NCBI GenBank assembly: GCA_001028815.1
Contig: LDJB01000001.1
Coordinates: forward strand, 825,634 to 889,633
Length of the DNA: 64,000 nucleotides
Reading direction: 5' to 3'
Source of the DNA: Peptococcaceae bacterium 1109
Lineage (GTDB): Bacteria > Bacillota > Limnochordia > Darwinibacteriales > Darwinibacteriaceae
A program made the translations under genes and the position numbers. Under the pieces are notes generated by a model, which did not search any database, was not told the origin of the DNA, and was given only the letters and a program-made list of their open reading frames with translations. This document shows positions 1 through 8,549 of this stretch, piece by piece (position 1 is the stretch's first letter; each line of letters begins with the position of its first letter).

Positions 1-170
1 GGACCGGAGGCGGCAGTGACGCAAACATCATCAACAGCCGGGGTATCCCCTCGGTAGTATTGGGGCTGGGTTACGAAAACATCCACAGCACCGCGGAATC
101 AATCCCCGTTTCGCAGTTAGTGAAGGCTGCGGAGCTCGTGGTATCTATCATCCAAGCAAGTGGAAGGTAA
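1..170 (+). CDS. M20-family metallopeptidase, C-terminal fragment (PepT-like)
   Basis: The reading frame is open from base 3 to the TAA at 168-170; the 5' part lies outside the window. The 55 visible residues begin TGGGSDANIINSRGIPSVV and continue to LGYENIHSTAESI. This matches the C-terminal end of M20 zinc peptidases of the peptidase T / tripeptidase type, in which the G-G-(G/T)-S-D-A stretch and the late His in the I-H-(S/T) motif belong to the catalytic domain. The likely role is removal of residues from short peptides in the cytoplasm. A terminator follows directly. The family is reasonably clear; the exact substrate cannot be told from this fragment. Confidence 0.72.
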   Translation, partial: TGGGSDANIINSRGIPSVVLGLGYENIHSTAESIPVSQLVKAAELVVSIIQASGR

Positions 171-194
171 AAGGGGCCGAGGGCCCCTTTTCTA
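170..194. terminator. Bidirectional rho-independent terminator
   Basis: The stem is AAGGGGCC / GGCCCCTT with a three-base loop, followed by TTTT on the plus strand and preceded by AAAA, so it can also work on the minus strand. It separates the plus-strand peptidase gene from the convergent alcohol dehydrogenase gene. Confidence 0.85.
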
Positions 195-1307
195 TTATCC
201 CAACAAGCTCTGGCGGTAAATCTCTTCAACAGTGCGAGGGCCCGGGTTGCCGATGGTGTTAGCCGCGTTCTTCGTAGCTGCGGCCCGCTGAGCCCAAGCA
301 GGTAGATCTGCCGGATTGATCTGCAGCTCACGCCGGACGTCCTTGAAAAGGTCCTCCATGAGCTGTTCAAACTCGAGGAGGCTCGTGAGGCCCAGGGCAA
401 CCATTACTTCCCCCACTTTTTGCGGGGCTGCCTGGTGAACGTACTTCAGGTAGGACGCAAACAAGAGGCCGTTTGCCTGGCCGTGGGGCAGCCCGTGGAA
501 ATAGGTCAAGGGGTACCCCATGGCATGGACAACGGTGGTCCCTGTTTGGGCAATGGTCATGCCGCCCAGGGTTGAGGCGATCATGAGTTCTGCCCGGACT
601 GTCCGGTCAAAGCCCCGGTTCCTAAGAGCAGGAATGCACTTACCCCACAGGCGCATGCCCTGCAGGGCTAGGCCGCTGGCGATCACATTGACCCGCATGG
701 AGAGGTAGCCTTCCACGAGGTGAGAGAGGGCATCTACCGCGGTGTCAATCGTGATCTCTGGGCTCAATGACTCTGTGTACTTCGGATCCAAAAGGGCCAC
801 TTGGGGAAACATGTCATAGCCCCCCAGCCCCCGTTTAGTCTGATCCTTGTCTATGGTGAGCACAGCATATTGCGTCACTTCGCTTCCTGTCCCCGCGGTT
901 GTTGGGATTGCGACCACAGGTAAGGCTGGGTTTTCCCATCCGCCACTATACAGTTCCAATGGGTCTTTCTCATTCCGGGCGAGAACGGCCATGACCTTAG
1001 CCGCATCTAGGGGAGAGCCGCCGCCAATCGCCACCACGAAGTCACACCCTGCCTCCCTGGCAAGCCTGCCCCCTTCAGCCACCGTGGCCAAGGAAGGGTT
1101 GTTCTCCACTTTTCCAAAGAGTTCATACTCAACACCGATAGAGTCCAGCACATCATCGAGGGCACCGCTTGCCTTCGCGGACGACCGCCCTGTCACAATC
1201 AAGGCCTTTTTTCCTAAGACCCAATCAGAGGTGTGGCTCTTCACACATTCTGGCCCATAAAACACTTTGGTGGGCATTCCATAAGTAAACTTCGTCAGCA
1301 CAGCCAT
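195..1307 (-). CDS. Iron-containing alcohol dehydrogenase
   Basis: A 370-residue group III (iron-dependent) alcohol dehydrogenase, which interconverts alcohols and aldehydes or ketones with NAD(P)H in the cytoplasm. Visible family marks are the nucleotide-binding GGGSPLDAAKVMAV motif near residue 85, PTTAGTGSEVT, and the metal ligands in DALSHLVEGY, TTVVHAMGYPL and GLPHGQAN. The ATG at 1307 is preceded by AAGGAGG with only two bases between, so the GTG two codons downstream (spacing 8) may be the true start. A longer in-frame extension would run into the MATE gene and has no ribosome binding site. The MATE stop codon lies 7 bases upstream, so the two genes are probably cotranscribed. The substrate is unknown. 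Confidence 0.88.
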   Translation of the reverse strand: MAVLTKFTYGMPTKVFYGPECVKSHTSDWVLGKKALIVTGRSSAKASGALDDVLDSIGVEYELFGKVENNPSLATVAEGGRLAREAGCDFVVAIGGGSPLDAAKVMAVLARNEKDPLELYSGGWENPALPVVAIPTTAGTGSEVTQYAVLTIDKDQTKRGLGGYDMFPQVALLDPKYTESLSPEITIDTAVDALSHLVEGYLSMRVNVIASGLALQGMRLWGKCIPALRNRGFDRTVRAELMIASTLGGMTIAQTGTTVVHAMGYPLTYFHGLPHGQANGLLFASYLKYVHQAAPQKVGEVMVALGLTSLLEFEQLMEDLFKDVRRELQINPADLPAWAQRAAATKNAANTIGNPGPRTVEEIYRQSLLG

Positions 1308-1314
1308 AGCCTCC

Positions 1315-2685
1315 TTACACTCTAATGAGTTTCCATTGACCACTGCGGAAACGTTGGTTTATTAAGAAGCTCCGGAAGAACAGATCCACTACCATCCCTA
1401 TCCAAGCACCTACAAGGCCAATCCCCAAAACGACCGCAAGAACATAGGCGACGCAGATTCTTACAAGGATAAATCCTAAGAGGGTGATCTTGACGATGGC
1501 CCTGGTATCGCCTGCACCTCGTAAGGCCCCTGCTAGGACCATGATGGTGGCCAGAGCCGGTTGTGAAACCGCAACCAAGCGCAGACACACCACTGCGAGC
1601 TCCATGACTTCTGGATCCGCGGAGAAAATGGACACAAGTGGCCGGGGAAAGAGTAAGAACACCACCCCCATAACAGACATGACCACAACAGCCATCCGCC
1701 GAGACTCGTACCCTGCCTTCTCAGCTTCATCGGGCCGCTCCGCGCCAAGGTTCTGTCCCACTAGGGTGGTAGCTGCCACGGCAAACCCTGCCCCAGGCAT
1801 AAAGGAAAGGGACTCCGCGTTAAGGGCCACTTGGTGGGCTGCATAGGCCACTGTCCCAAGGGACGAGACTATCATCGTATAGGCCAGCTGTGCGACGCGC
1901 ATGATCCCCTGCTCGACCCCTGCGGGGACTCCGATGTTCATGATGCGCTTAATCATCACTGCGTTGGGCCTGAAAGAATCGGAGAGCTTCACCAAAACCA
2001 GCTGGCTCCTGAGCAAGGCCCTGGCTGCCAACAGGCCACCAATGCTCTGAGAAATGGCAGTGGCAATTGCTGCTCCAGCCACACCCAAAGCGGGAAATGG
2101 CCCGATCCCATAGATAAGGAAGGCGTTGAGGATAACATTAATACCGTTAACTAGGGCTGTAATGCGCATGGGAGTTTGGGTATCGCCCGCGCCCCGCAAA
2201 ACTCCGTTGATAATAATCAAGAAGTAGTTGAACATCTGGGCAGCCGCTACAATCCGCACGTAAAGCCCGCCGTGGTACAGAACGGCTTCTTCCGCTCTTG
2301 GGAAGAGAAGGCGCAGGAATGCAGGGCCCATCCCTACCAAGGCCAAAAGCACCACCCCAGAGACATATACCCCAACCACCAGGGACTGCCGGGCAACCTC
2401 AGCGGCTTCTTCGCGGCTTTCGGCTCCGATATACCTGGCCACCAGGGCAGTACTGCCTGTTGCCAGGGCGGCGAAAACCGTCAAGCTGATGTTAAAGATC
2501 TGATTGGCCAAGCCCACAGAAGCCAAAGCATAAGCACCTAACCGGCCTACCATGGCAGTGTCTACCACGCCCACCATAGTGTGGAGGAGATTTTCTACGA
2601 TGGCTGGCCCCGCGAGTTTGAAGACTCGCGCGCGGAGCTCAGGTTGGCCGCTCACAGCTGTGGGCATCGCATTTTGTGGGTCCAT
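1315..2685 (-). CDS. MATE-family efflux transporter
   Basis: A 456-residue polytopic membrane protein with the internal twofold repeat of MATE exporters, which expel drugs or metabolites in exchange for Na+ or H+. Family marks include the early PAIVENLLHTMVGVVDTAM segment, GVLRGAGDTQTPM, and the matching GALRGAGDTRAIV in the second half. About 12 hydrophobic segments are present, the usual number. The ATG at 2685 follows a GGAGG 11 bases upstream; a TTG six codons earlier has no ribosome binding site. It is the first gene of a two-gene unit with the alcohol dehydrogenase, which could mean that the exported compound and the dehydrogenase substrate are linked. Confidence 0.9.
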   Translation of the reverse strand: MDPQNAMPTAVSGQPELRARVFKLAGPAIVENLLHTMVGVVDTAMVGRLGAYALASVGLANQIFNISLTVFAALATGSTALVARYIGAESREEAAEVARQSLVVGVYVSGVVLLALVGMGPAFLRLLFPRAEEAVLYHGGLYVRIVAAAQMFNYFLIIINGVLRGAGDTQTPMRITALVNGINVILNAFLIYGIGPFPALGVAGAAIATAISQSIGGLLAARALLRSQLVLVKLSDSFRPNAVMIKRIMNIGVPAGVEQGIMRVAQLAYTMIVSSLGTVAYAAHQVALNAESLSFMPGAGFAVAATTLVGQNLGAERPDEAEKAGYESRRMAVVVMSVMGVVFLLFPRPLVSIFSADPEVMELAVVCLRLVAVSQPALATIMVLAGALRGAGDTRAIVKITLLGFILVRICVAYVLAVVLGIGLVGAWIGMVVDLFFRSFLINQRFRSGQWKLIRV

Positions 2686-2754
2686 AAGGAACGGCGCCTC
2701 CAATAATTCATAATTCTTTCAACAAATCCGCGGCGCAATCCTGCTCCGCCTCTG

Positions 2755-2770
2755 AGGAGGATTTCCTCCT
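2755..2770. repeat. Short perfect inverted repeat between divergent genes
   Basis: AGGAGGA-TT-TCCTCCT lies between the MATE gene (minus) and the methyltransferase gene (plus). It has no T-run. It could be an operator for either gene or a chance purine/pyrimidine palindrome. Confidence 0.3.
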
Positions 2771-2816
2771 GGCAACTTCGAAACATATGGCTAATACCGC
2801 TAGAAAGGTGCTGCCC

Positions 2817-3314
2817 ATGTACAGTGCAAATTACCAAAGCCCCTTAGGCCCTCTCTACCTCGTGTTTCGCGGGGACAAGCTGATTACCCTCTCGTTCTCC
2901 GAGGAAGGTGCTGCCCAGTGGGTGCGGCGCATGCTTGCCTGTCCTCTCCCCGAGGAGCGCCCCCTCCCCCATCGGTATGCCCGTGACTTGACAGAGTACT
3001 TCCGGGGCCAAAGACCGGCTTTTGACTGGGAGCTCGAACTCATAGGAACAGATTTTCAGAAGAAGGTCTGGCACGCCCTATTAGAGATTCCTTATGGCCA
3101 GACAGCCACCTACAAAGATATCGGCGAAAAGTGCAGATGCCCCGGGTACCGAGCCATTGGCCAAGCGGTGGGGGCCAACCCCATCGCCATCATCGTCCCC
3201 TGCCACCGGGTTGTGGGTGGCGCAGGGCTAGGCGGCTACAGCGGCGGCCTGCAGATCAAGCGGTTCCTTCTTGAAGTGGAAGGAGCCTTTGACCCACCCC
3301 ATGACCACGCTTAA
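2817..3314 (+). CDS. ogt: Methylated-DNA--protein-cysteine methyltransferase
   Basis: A 165-residue O6-alkylguanine-DNA alkyltransferase that repairs O6-methylguanine by moving the alkyl group to its own cysteine. The active-site motif PCHRVVG is intact near residue 130, preceded by the helix-turn-helix segment GYRAIGQAVGANPIAII with its Arg finger, and followed by GGYSGGLQIKRFLLEVEG, typical of the family C-terminus. The chosen ATG gives the usual N-terminus (MYSANYQSPLGPLYL) and has a GAAAGGTG ribosome binding site; an upstream in-frame ATG at 2787 has none. The nucleotidase gene follows at once, which makes a small nucleic-acid/nucleotide maintenance pair. Confidence 0.93.
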   Translation: MYSANYQSPLGPLYLVFRGDKLITLSFSEEGAAQWVRRMLACPLPEERPLPHRYARDLTEYFRGQRPAFDWELELIGTDFQKKVWHALLEIPYGQTATYKDIGEKCRCPGYRAIGQAVGANPIAIIVPCHRVVGGAGLGGYSGGLQIKRFLLEVEGAFDPPHDHA

Positions 3315-3328
3315 AGGAGGTTATCCGC

Positions 3329-3916
3329 ATCTCTAGACTCATCTTCGGATTTGACATCGACGGCGTACTCACAGATGATGACAACGGACAAGAAAACATC
3401 TGGCTTGCTAGGGCAAGTGCTTATTTCAGCAAACCCATTGTAAAGCATTCCTTTTACATCGACGAAGCCCTGGGGTTGGCCAGAGATGACCTTTTTGCCT
3501 TCTTGGAGGACGAAACCATCCCTATCCTTACTTCGGTGACTCCTCGCCAGGGGTGCGTCCAGGTGTTACGCGGCCTCTTGCAGGCCGGGTATGAAGTTCA
3601 CCTGATTACAGCTCGCAGTGAGTTCCTCCGGCCCGTTACTGAAGACTGGCTCCACCGCTACCAGGTTCCCTATACAGCCCTGCACATGAGCCCTTCCCTA
3701 GAAGAAGACTACTCTAAAGGCGAACGGTGCGATCAGCTGGGAGTGCAGTTCTTCGTAGATGATCACTACCCCAACTGCATCGACACCGCAGATCGGGGCG
3801 TGTATACCCTCCTGTTTCACGCGTCTCACAACAAGCATTTCTCTTGCCCACCTGAGATTACCCGGGTGTACAACTGGCGGGAGATCGCACAGCATATCGC
3901 CGCACTAACGGGCTGA
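3329..3916 (+). CDS. HAD-superfamily 5'-nucleotidase (NT5C/YqfW type), apparent ATC start
   Basis: A 195-residue HAD-fold nucleotidase-like protein. The nucleophile loop FDIDGVLTDD lies at residues 6-15 and LITARSEF and FFVDDHYPN give the later HAD motifs. The family resembles YqfW/NT5C-type (deoxy)nucleotidases. No ATG, GTG or TTG lies between the upstream in-frame stop (3302-3304) and the DxD motif; the first usable TTG (3476) would delete the catalytic aspartates. A perfect AAAGGAGG at 3313-3320 sits 8 bases before an ATC at 3329, so ATC is the most economical start. A sequencing error is the alternative. The gene begins 14 bases after the methyltransferase stop and its 3' end overlaps the convergent nuclease gene by 12 bases. 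Confidence 0.72.
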   Translation: MSRLIFGFDIDGVLTDDDNGQENIWLARASAYFSKPIVKHSFYIDEALGLARDDLFAFLEDETIPILTSVTPRQGCVQVLRGLLQAGYEVHLITARSEFLRPVTEDWLHRYQVPYTALHMSPSLEEDYSKGERCDQLGVQFFVDDHYPNCIDTADRGVYTLLFHASHNKHFSCPPEITRVYNWREIAQHIAALTG

Positions 3917-4867
3917 AACGGCCTCTAAATCCACCTGGAGTTCTCCAGCGCAGAGTTCCAAGAAGTTGCAGCGTAGGCATTGACTGCGGTTATCTGTTAA
4001 GGGAAAAGCCCTAAGGGGCTTTGCCTTGTTTAGGTCCACATCGTCTAAGTACGCGAGCATGGCGGCCATGCTCGCCTGGGCCTGCTCCCGCACTTCTGCA
4101 AGCATCTCCCCGTTGAGGCTGTGTTCTACACAGGACCCCGTCTCTAGGTATTCTAGGCGGACTGTGATGCCCTCCGGGGGGATGTTGTGCTTTTCATGAG
4201 CGTAGAGGCCGTAGAGAGCCACTTGCTCAAGGTTGTGATCCTCTTGGCGCCCAGTCTTCCAATCCACTATTACCAGCCTGCCGCCGCTGGTGCGATACAT
4301 TACGTCCGGGACAGCATAAACCTGGGTATGGTGGAGGACAAAGGTGTCAAACTGCTCACAGGCCAGGAGTTCACTGGTGCTATCTGCAAGCTCCTTAAGG
4401 GTCACCGAACCTGCCAACCCTTGTGCGCACCGGGTTATGCGGTCATTGATCCGATCCAGCAGTTCCTGTCCAGGACCTTTCCCGTAGTAAAACTCATGCA
4501 GCATGGGCACCTGTTTTGGCCGGAGAAAAAACTGTTCCCGACCGCCCACGGACCACTGCCAAACGCTCCGCATCTTCCTGCGGATGAACTCCTCAACTTC
4601 CCCAGCATCCATGAGGCGCCCTTGGAGGCCTAGCCTCTCCACCGCCAGCTGAGCCGCTTGATGCACCGCATCTCCCAAAGCTGTGTAGAGATTGGTGAGC
4701 TGTTTCAAGCGATAGGCTGCCGCGGCCAACGGAGGGGCATTCCGTTCCCACCCATTGTGAGACCCGTAGTACTGGTAGTAGTACATCCTCCGGCAAGATT
4801 CGAAAGCCTGCTGCCGTGAAAACGACCATGACCACTGGGGGTACTCCCGGCGTACGTAAGCCATCAT
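3905..4867 (-). CDS. PD-(D/E)XK nuclease-family protein with Fe-S cysteines (RecB/Cas4-like)
   Basis: A 320-residue stand-alone nuclease of the RecB/Cas4/Dna2 superfamily. The catalytic core is visible in order: ALGDAVHQAA near residue 63 (motif I His), AVPDVMYR (metal-binding Asp), VIVDWKTGRQ (D-x-K) and QVALYGLYA (Q-x3-Y). One Cys in FESCRRMYYY near the N-terminus and three in CLRCNFLELC near the C-terminus match the [4Fe-4S] staple of AddB, Cas4 and Dna2. It probably cuts single-stranded or flapped DNA. There is no helicase or Cas gene beside it. Its ATG overlaps the stop of the MscS gene (ATGATG/TGA) with AAAGGATG as ribosome binding site, so it is translationally coupled as the last gene of the long operon. 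Confidence 0.82.
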   Translation of the reverse strand: MMAYVRREYPQWSWSFSRQQAFESCRRMYYYQYYGSHNGWERNAPPLAAAAYRLKQLTNLYTALGDAVHQAAQLAVERLGLQGRLMDAGEVEEFIRRKMRSVWQWSVGGREQFFLRPKQVPMLHEFYYGKGPGQELLDRINDRITRCAQGLAGSVTLKELADSTSELLACEQFDTFVLHHTQVYAVPDVMYRTSGGRLVIVDWKTGRQEDHNLEQVALYGLYAHEKHNIPPEGITVRLEYLETGSCVEHSLNGEMLAEVREQAQASMAAMLAYLDDVDLNKAKPLRAFPLTDNRSQCLRCNFLELCAGELQVDLEAVSAR

Positions 4868-6084
4868 GTCATCCTTTCCATCTGAGTTAACGCTCCTACT
4901 GCCCGAGCCAAATCGTGGCCGCTCGGATTCTGGAATATGCGGAGTTCAAATTCGGGCACCACGGCAAGAACGTGGTCGAAAATGTCCGCCTGAATCCCTT
5001 CATAGTTGACCCAAGCCACGTCGTTGGTAAAGGCGTAGATTTCCATGGGTATACCATCAGGGGTAGGCTGGAGCTGGCGCACCATGGTAATCATCCCTTG
5101 ATGCACCCCAGGATGATTCCTGAGGTAGGCCATGAGGTATGCCCGGAACGTACCCAGGTTAGTCATATGCCTGCCATTCACTAGGGATGAGGAATCGATG
5201 TTGTGAAGCCGGTTATACTCTGCGATCTCCCGGCTGCGCTCTGCCAGGTAACCGTGGAGGAGCTGAATCTTGCTGAGGCGGTTCAAAAGGGCATCATCGC
5301 AAAACTTCACGCTGGTTTGATCGATTAAGATGGAGCGCTTAATCCGGCGGCCTCCTGATTCAAACATGAAGCGCCAGTTCTTGAAGGAGTCGCCCACCAG
5401 CTTATAGGTGGGGATTGTGCTCATGGACTTGTCCCAGTTCCGCACCTTGATTGTGTGGAGGGCTACTTCCTCCACAAAGCCATCTGCCCCGTAAGCGGGC
5501 ATCTCAATCCAATCCCCCACCCTGATCTGGTCATGCATGGTGAGCTGAATGCCAGCCACAAAAGACAGGATTGTGTTCTGGAACACCAGGATGAGCACAG
5601 CGCTCAAAGCCCCTAAGCCGCCCAAGATAGCCCAGGGTGATTGCCCCACCAGGATAGAGAATCCCAGTACGGCAGCGAGGATAAACAGAGCAATCTGTAT
5701 AACCTGCACATACCCCTTGATGGGCACCCGCTGGGCAACGGGGAAGGTGTTGTACACCGTCACAATCAAGTTCAACACCCGATCAAGGGTAATGGTCACA
5801 ACCACTAGGGACCACATTCTCAGCATAAGGACGATGAACTCATGGGTGAGCTCTAGGAACGGCAACGTCTGGGACACAATGAACGCTGGAATAAGCAGGG
5901 CCGCGCTGGGCAAGACTCCTTCCTCGATCAGAATCTGATCCCACTTAAACTTCGTCCGCAGAAAGAACTTGTGCAGAAGCCCTAGGACGTGGCGGCGCAC
6001 CACCTGATAAACAATGGTGCTAAGGGCCCCCACGAAGACAAGAAGCAGGATCTCCCTTACCAACTGGTTTTCAAGGAAGTTCAT
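4864..6084 (-). CDS. Mechanosensitive ion channel, MscS/YbdG type
   Basis: A 406-residue MscS-superfamily protein with about five hydrophobic segments followed by the conserved pore helix and beta domain. ILGGLGALSAVLILVFQNTI is the pore-lining helix and VGDWIEMPAYGADGFVEEV and STIPTYKLVGDSFKNWRF match the YbdG (MscM) branch, whose length is about 415 residues. It should open under membrane tension and release solutes during osmotic downshift. The start ATG overlaps the stop of the upstream ABC permease gene by one base, indicating coupled translation. Confidence 0.9.
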   Translation of the reverse strand: MNFLENQLVREILLLVFVGALSTIVYQVVRRHVLGLLHKFFLRTKFKWDQILIEEGVLPSAALLIPAFIVSQTLPFLELTHEFIVLMLRMWSLVVVTITLDRVLNLIVTVYNTFPVAQRVPIKGYVQVIQIALFILAAVLGFSILVGQSPWAILGGLGALSAVLILVFQNTILSFVAGIQLTMHDQIRVGDWIEMPAYGADGFVEEVALHTIKVRNWDKSMSTIPTYKLVGDSFKNWRFMFESGGRRIKRSILIDQTSVKFCDDALLNRLSKIQLLHGYLAERSREIAEYNRLHNIDSSSLVNGRHMTNLGTFRAYLMAYLRNHPGVHQGMITMVRQLQPTPDGIPMEIYAFTNDVAWVNYEGIQADIFDHVLAVVPEFELRIFQNPSGHDLARAVGALTQMERMT

Positions 6085-7751
6085 TACGACTCAATCCTTC
6101 CCCACCGCACCGAGGCGTACTTTTCCACCAGAACCCTGTACACACCCCACAGCAAGGCTGCCCCAAGGAGGAGCAAAGCATAGCTCAGGTAACCGGCTCC
6201 TGCCTTAACGAGCATGTACATACCCCATCCAAAGCCGAAACACAAACCCACTGCCATGATCAAGGCAAAAATGGAGTTTAAGTTGGATTTGACAGCCTTC
6301 ACAGGGTTGGTCCAGTTCAGCATGGGCCGAGCTAAATCAAGTACAGTCAACAGGCCAGCAAAGCCGGTGGAGAGCAACACGCCTAGTACACAGCCGGAAA
6401 GCACCGCCAGGGGCGGAAAGCGAAACACTACAGCAACCGCTATAGCAGACAGCAGACTGCCACAAACGTTAATCACCTGCGCACCAAGGATGCGCCCTGC
6501 CAAGATCTGGTCAATGGTGAGGGGCAGCGTTCTGGGAAACCAGAGGTATCTCCCTTCTCGAGAGAACGTGGTGGCGGGAATCATACTCATGGCGGAAGTG
6601 ACTACGAAGAACAGGGCGATCCCCCCCATGATGAGCTCAGCACTGGCTACCTGCCCGATCAGTGCGAAGGGATTACCATCCTCCATGGGAGCAAACTTGG
6701 GCAAGATAGCCATCATAGGGAAGAGGATGTAGCCAATCAGCCCGTTTAGTACGAAACCTGGGTTCCGCATAAACAGGCGAATTTCCATTAAAGCCAGGGA
6801 CCAGAGCAGGGGCCGCTCTTTCCCTCGAGCCAGTTTAGCTCTTCCTGCTCCTACCCTTCTTCCCCGTTCCATTCCAGAGATTACACCTTGGTAGAATACC
6901 CGTTCTCCAAGGGCCAGCAGAACGGCTCCTCCTGCGACAGTCACCGCGGAGAATAAGAGGAAGTTGAGCCAGCCAAGGGGTGAAGAAGCATAGGCCATGG
7001 CCTTAGCCGCCCACACGCTCGGAGGAAAATACGAACCCAAGGCTTCTACTAGGCCATCAGCCCGCTGAAGGAGCTCTGCCATAATTGCTTCCGGATCGGC
7101 ATCAGCCATGCTGAACTGGAGGTAAAACTGGGAGCCCACAATTAAGAGGGTGAGGGCAAACCCACCGATTACAGCCCACAAATCCTTGCGCCGACTGAGA
7201 TTGACGACGCGCATGAGGACCACGCTGAACACCGTCGCGATGATCAACGGCAGGACAGGCAGGCCCAGAAACACCAAGAGTGCGGCAACCCAGTATTCTG
7301 GAGCTGCTTGTGACTTCAGCCCATAGACCACTGCCGCTGGGGCAAAGGTAAACAAGATGGGAAGGTACTGCCCGGTCATGATGGTGAGAAGCTTTGCAGC
7401 GAGCACTTCCCAAGGCTTATACGGCAGAGGGATAAGCATTCCCAAGTCATTGCTGAAGTAAAAGGCAGAGAGCACATAAAACACGCCGAAGAACAAGGTC
7501 ATGACCTGGCCTGCCAAAGCAGCAAGAGCCAGCAGCATATGGGGCTGTGCGAACATCATCCCTGAGGTGTAAATCAGATCGGAGAACCATACAATCCCCG
7601 TTACGACCATCACCGCTACAGGTGCCAGGCCTAAGACGATCACAACGGGTTCCCAAATCCGCTGGCGCTTCCTAATATAGAGGTATTTAGCCGCGGACCA
7701 GTTGTACTGCACATTTAGGAGTGTTTTGTACAGGCTCCACACCCTACTCAC
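6084..7751 (-). CDS. ABC-2 type exporter, membrane subunit
   Basis: A 555-residue membrane protein with about 12 hydrophobic segments, partner of the ATPase encoded just upstream. The fold is that of large ABC exporter permeases (YhaP/ABC_exporter-like) rather than the short ABC-2 subunits. No substrate can be assigned. The GTG start at 7751 overlaps the ATPase gene by 8 bases and has a GGAGGAAG ribosome binding site inside that gene, so the two subunits are made together. Confidence 0.83.
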   Translation of the reverse strand: MSRVWSLYKTLLNVQYNWSAAKYLYIRKRQRIWEPVVIVLGLAPVAVMVVTGIVWFSDLIYTSGMMFAQPHMLLALAALAGQVMTLFFGVFYVLSAFYFSNDLGMLIPLPYKPWEVLAAKLLTIMTGQYLPILFTFAPAAVVYGLKSQAAPEYWVAALLVFLGLPVLPLIIATVFSVVLMRVVNLSRRKDLWAVIGGFALTLLIVGSQFYLQFSMADADPEAIMAELLQRADGLVEALGSYFPPSVWAAKAMAYASSPLGWLNFLLFSAVTVAGGAVLLALGERVFYQGVISGMERGRRVGAGRAKLARGKERPLLWSLALMEIRLFMRNPGFVLNGLIGYILFPMMAILPKFAPMEDGNPFALIGQVASAELIMGGIALFFVVTSAMSMIPATTFSREGRYLWFPRTLPLTIDQILAGRILGAQVINVCGSLLSAIAVAVVFRFPPLAVLSGCVLGVLLSTGFAGLLTVLDLARPMLNWTNPVKAVKSNLNSIFALIMAVGLCFGFGWGMYMLVKAGAGYLSYALLLLGAALLWGVYRVLVEKYASVRWGRIES

Positions 7752-8490
7752 TGGTTTCTTCCTCCTCCGCGGTTAGTTCCAAGAACAACCTCTCCAACGT
7801 GCTGTCCTGAGCCTTGCGGCTCTCTCTGAGCTCCTGGAGCGTCCCGCAGGCAATGAGGCGTCCGTTGTGAATGATGCCCACCCGGTCGCACAGCCGTTCC
7901 GCGACTTCCAACACGTGAGTGGAAAAGAAGACCGTGCGCCCCTTGTCAGCGTGGTCCCGCATCAGTTCCTTAAAAAGGTGGGCAGACTTGGGATCGAGTC
8001 CCACCATGGGTTCGTCCAGAATAAAGAGCTCCGGGTCGTGGAGAAGTGCCCCGGTTAAGGCCAGTTTCTGCTGCATACCGTGGGAAAAACTCTGAATCAA
8101 GTCCCCCACTGCTCCCTCAAGGCCGAACATCGCCAAATAGTGGGCGATGCGCTTCTGTCTCTCCTGGACACTTACCCCATAGGCGTCAGCAACGAAATTC
8201 AGGTATTCAATACCGGTAAGCTTTTCGTACAGGTTGGGGTTATCGGGCACAAAACCGATGGATCGCTTGGCCTCGATGGGGTTGCGCCGTGTATCGAAGC
8301 CGTTAACGGTTATTGTGCCTTGATCCTGCTGCAGCAGGCCCACAATCATCTTGATGGTCGTAGTCTTCCCCGCGCCGTTTGGCCCGAGAAAGCCGAAGAT
8401 CTCACCATGGCGAACCTCTAGGTCCAAACCATGGACGGCGAAGTTCGTGGCGCCGCTGTATTTTTTCGAGACATTCACCAGCTTGAGCAT
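7744..8490 (-). CDS. ABC transporter ATP-binding protein (ABC-2 exporter)
   Basis: A 248-residue nucleotide-binding subunit. Walker A is GPNGAGKTT near residue 36, the signature is FSHGMQQKLALTGALLHDP, Walker B is LFILDEPMVGLDP, and the switch histidine lies in FFSTHVLE. It belongs to the CcmA/NatA-type group that energises drug, polysaccharide or peptide export with ABC-2 permeases. A GGGGGAAGAG ribosome binding site precedes the ATG. The gene lies 59 bases downstream of the dipeptide-type permease gene; its signature differs from the DppD/DppF type, so it is unlikely to power that importer. Confidence 0.92.
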   Translation of the reverse strand: MLKLVNVSKKYSGATNFAVHGLDLEVRHGEIFGFLGPNGAGKTTTIKMIVGLLQQDQGTITVNGFDTRRNPIEAKRSIGFVPDNPNLYEKLTGIEYLNFVADAYGVSVQERQKRIAHYLAMFGLEGAVGDLIQSFSHGMQQKLALTGALLHDPELFILDEPMVGLDPKSAHLFKELMRDHADKGRTVFFSTHVLEVAERLCDRVGIIHNGRLIACGTLQELRESRKAQDSTLERLFLELTAEEEETSE

Positions 8491-8549
8491 AGCTCTTCCC
8501 CCAATCCTTCAGTGTGCCTATTCTTTGTTCTTCTGCAATAGCTTGGGGT

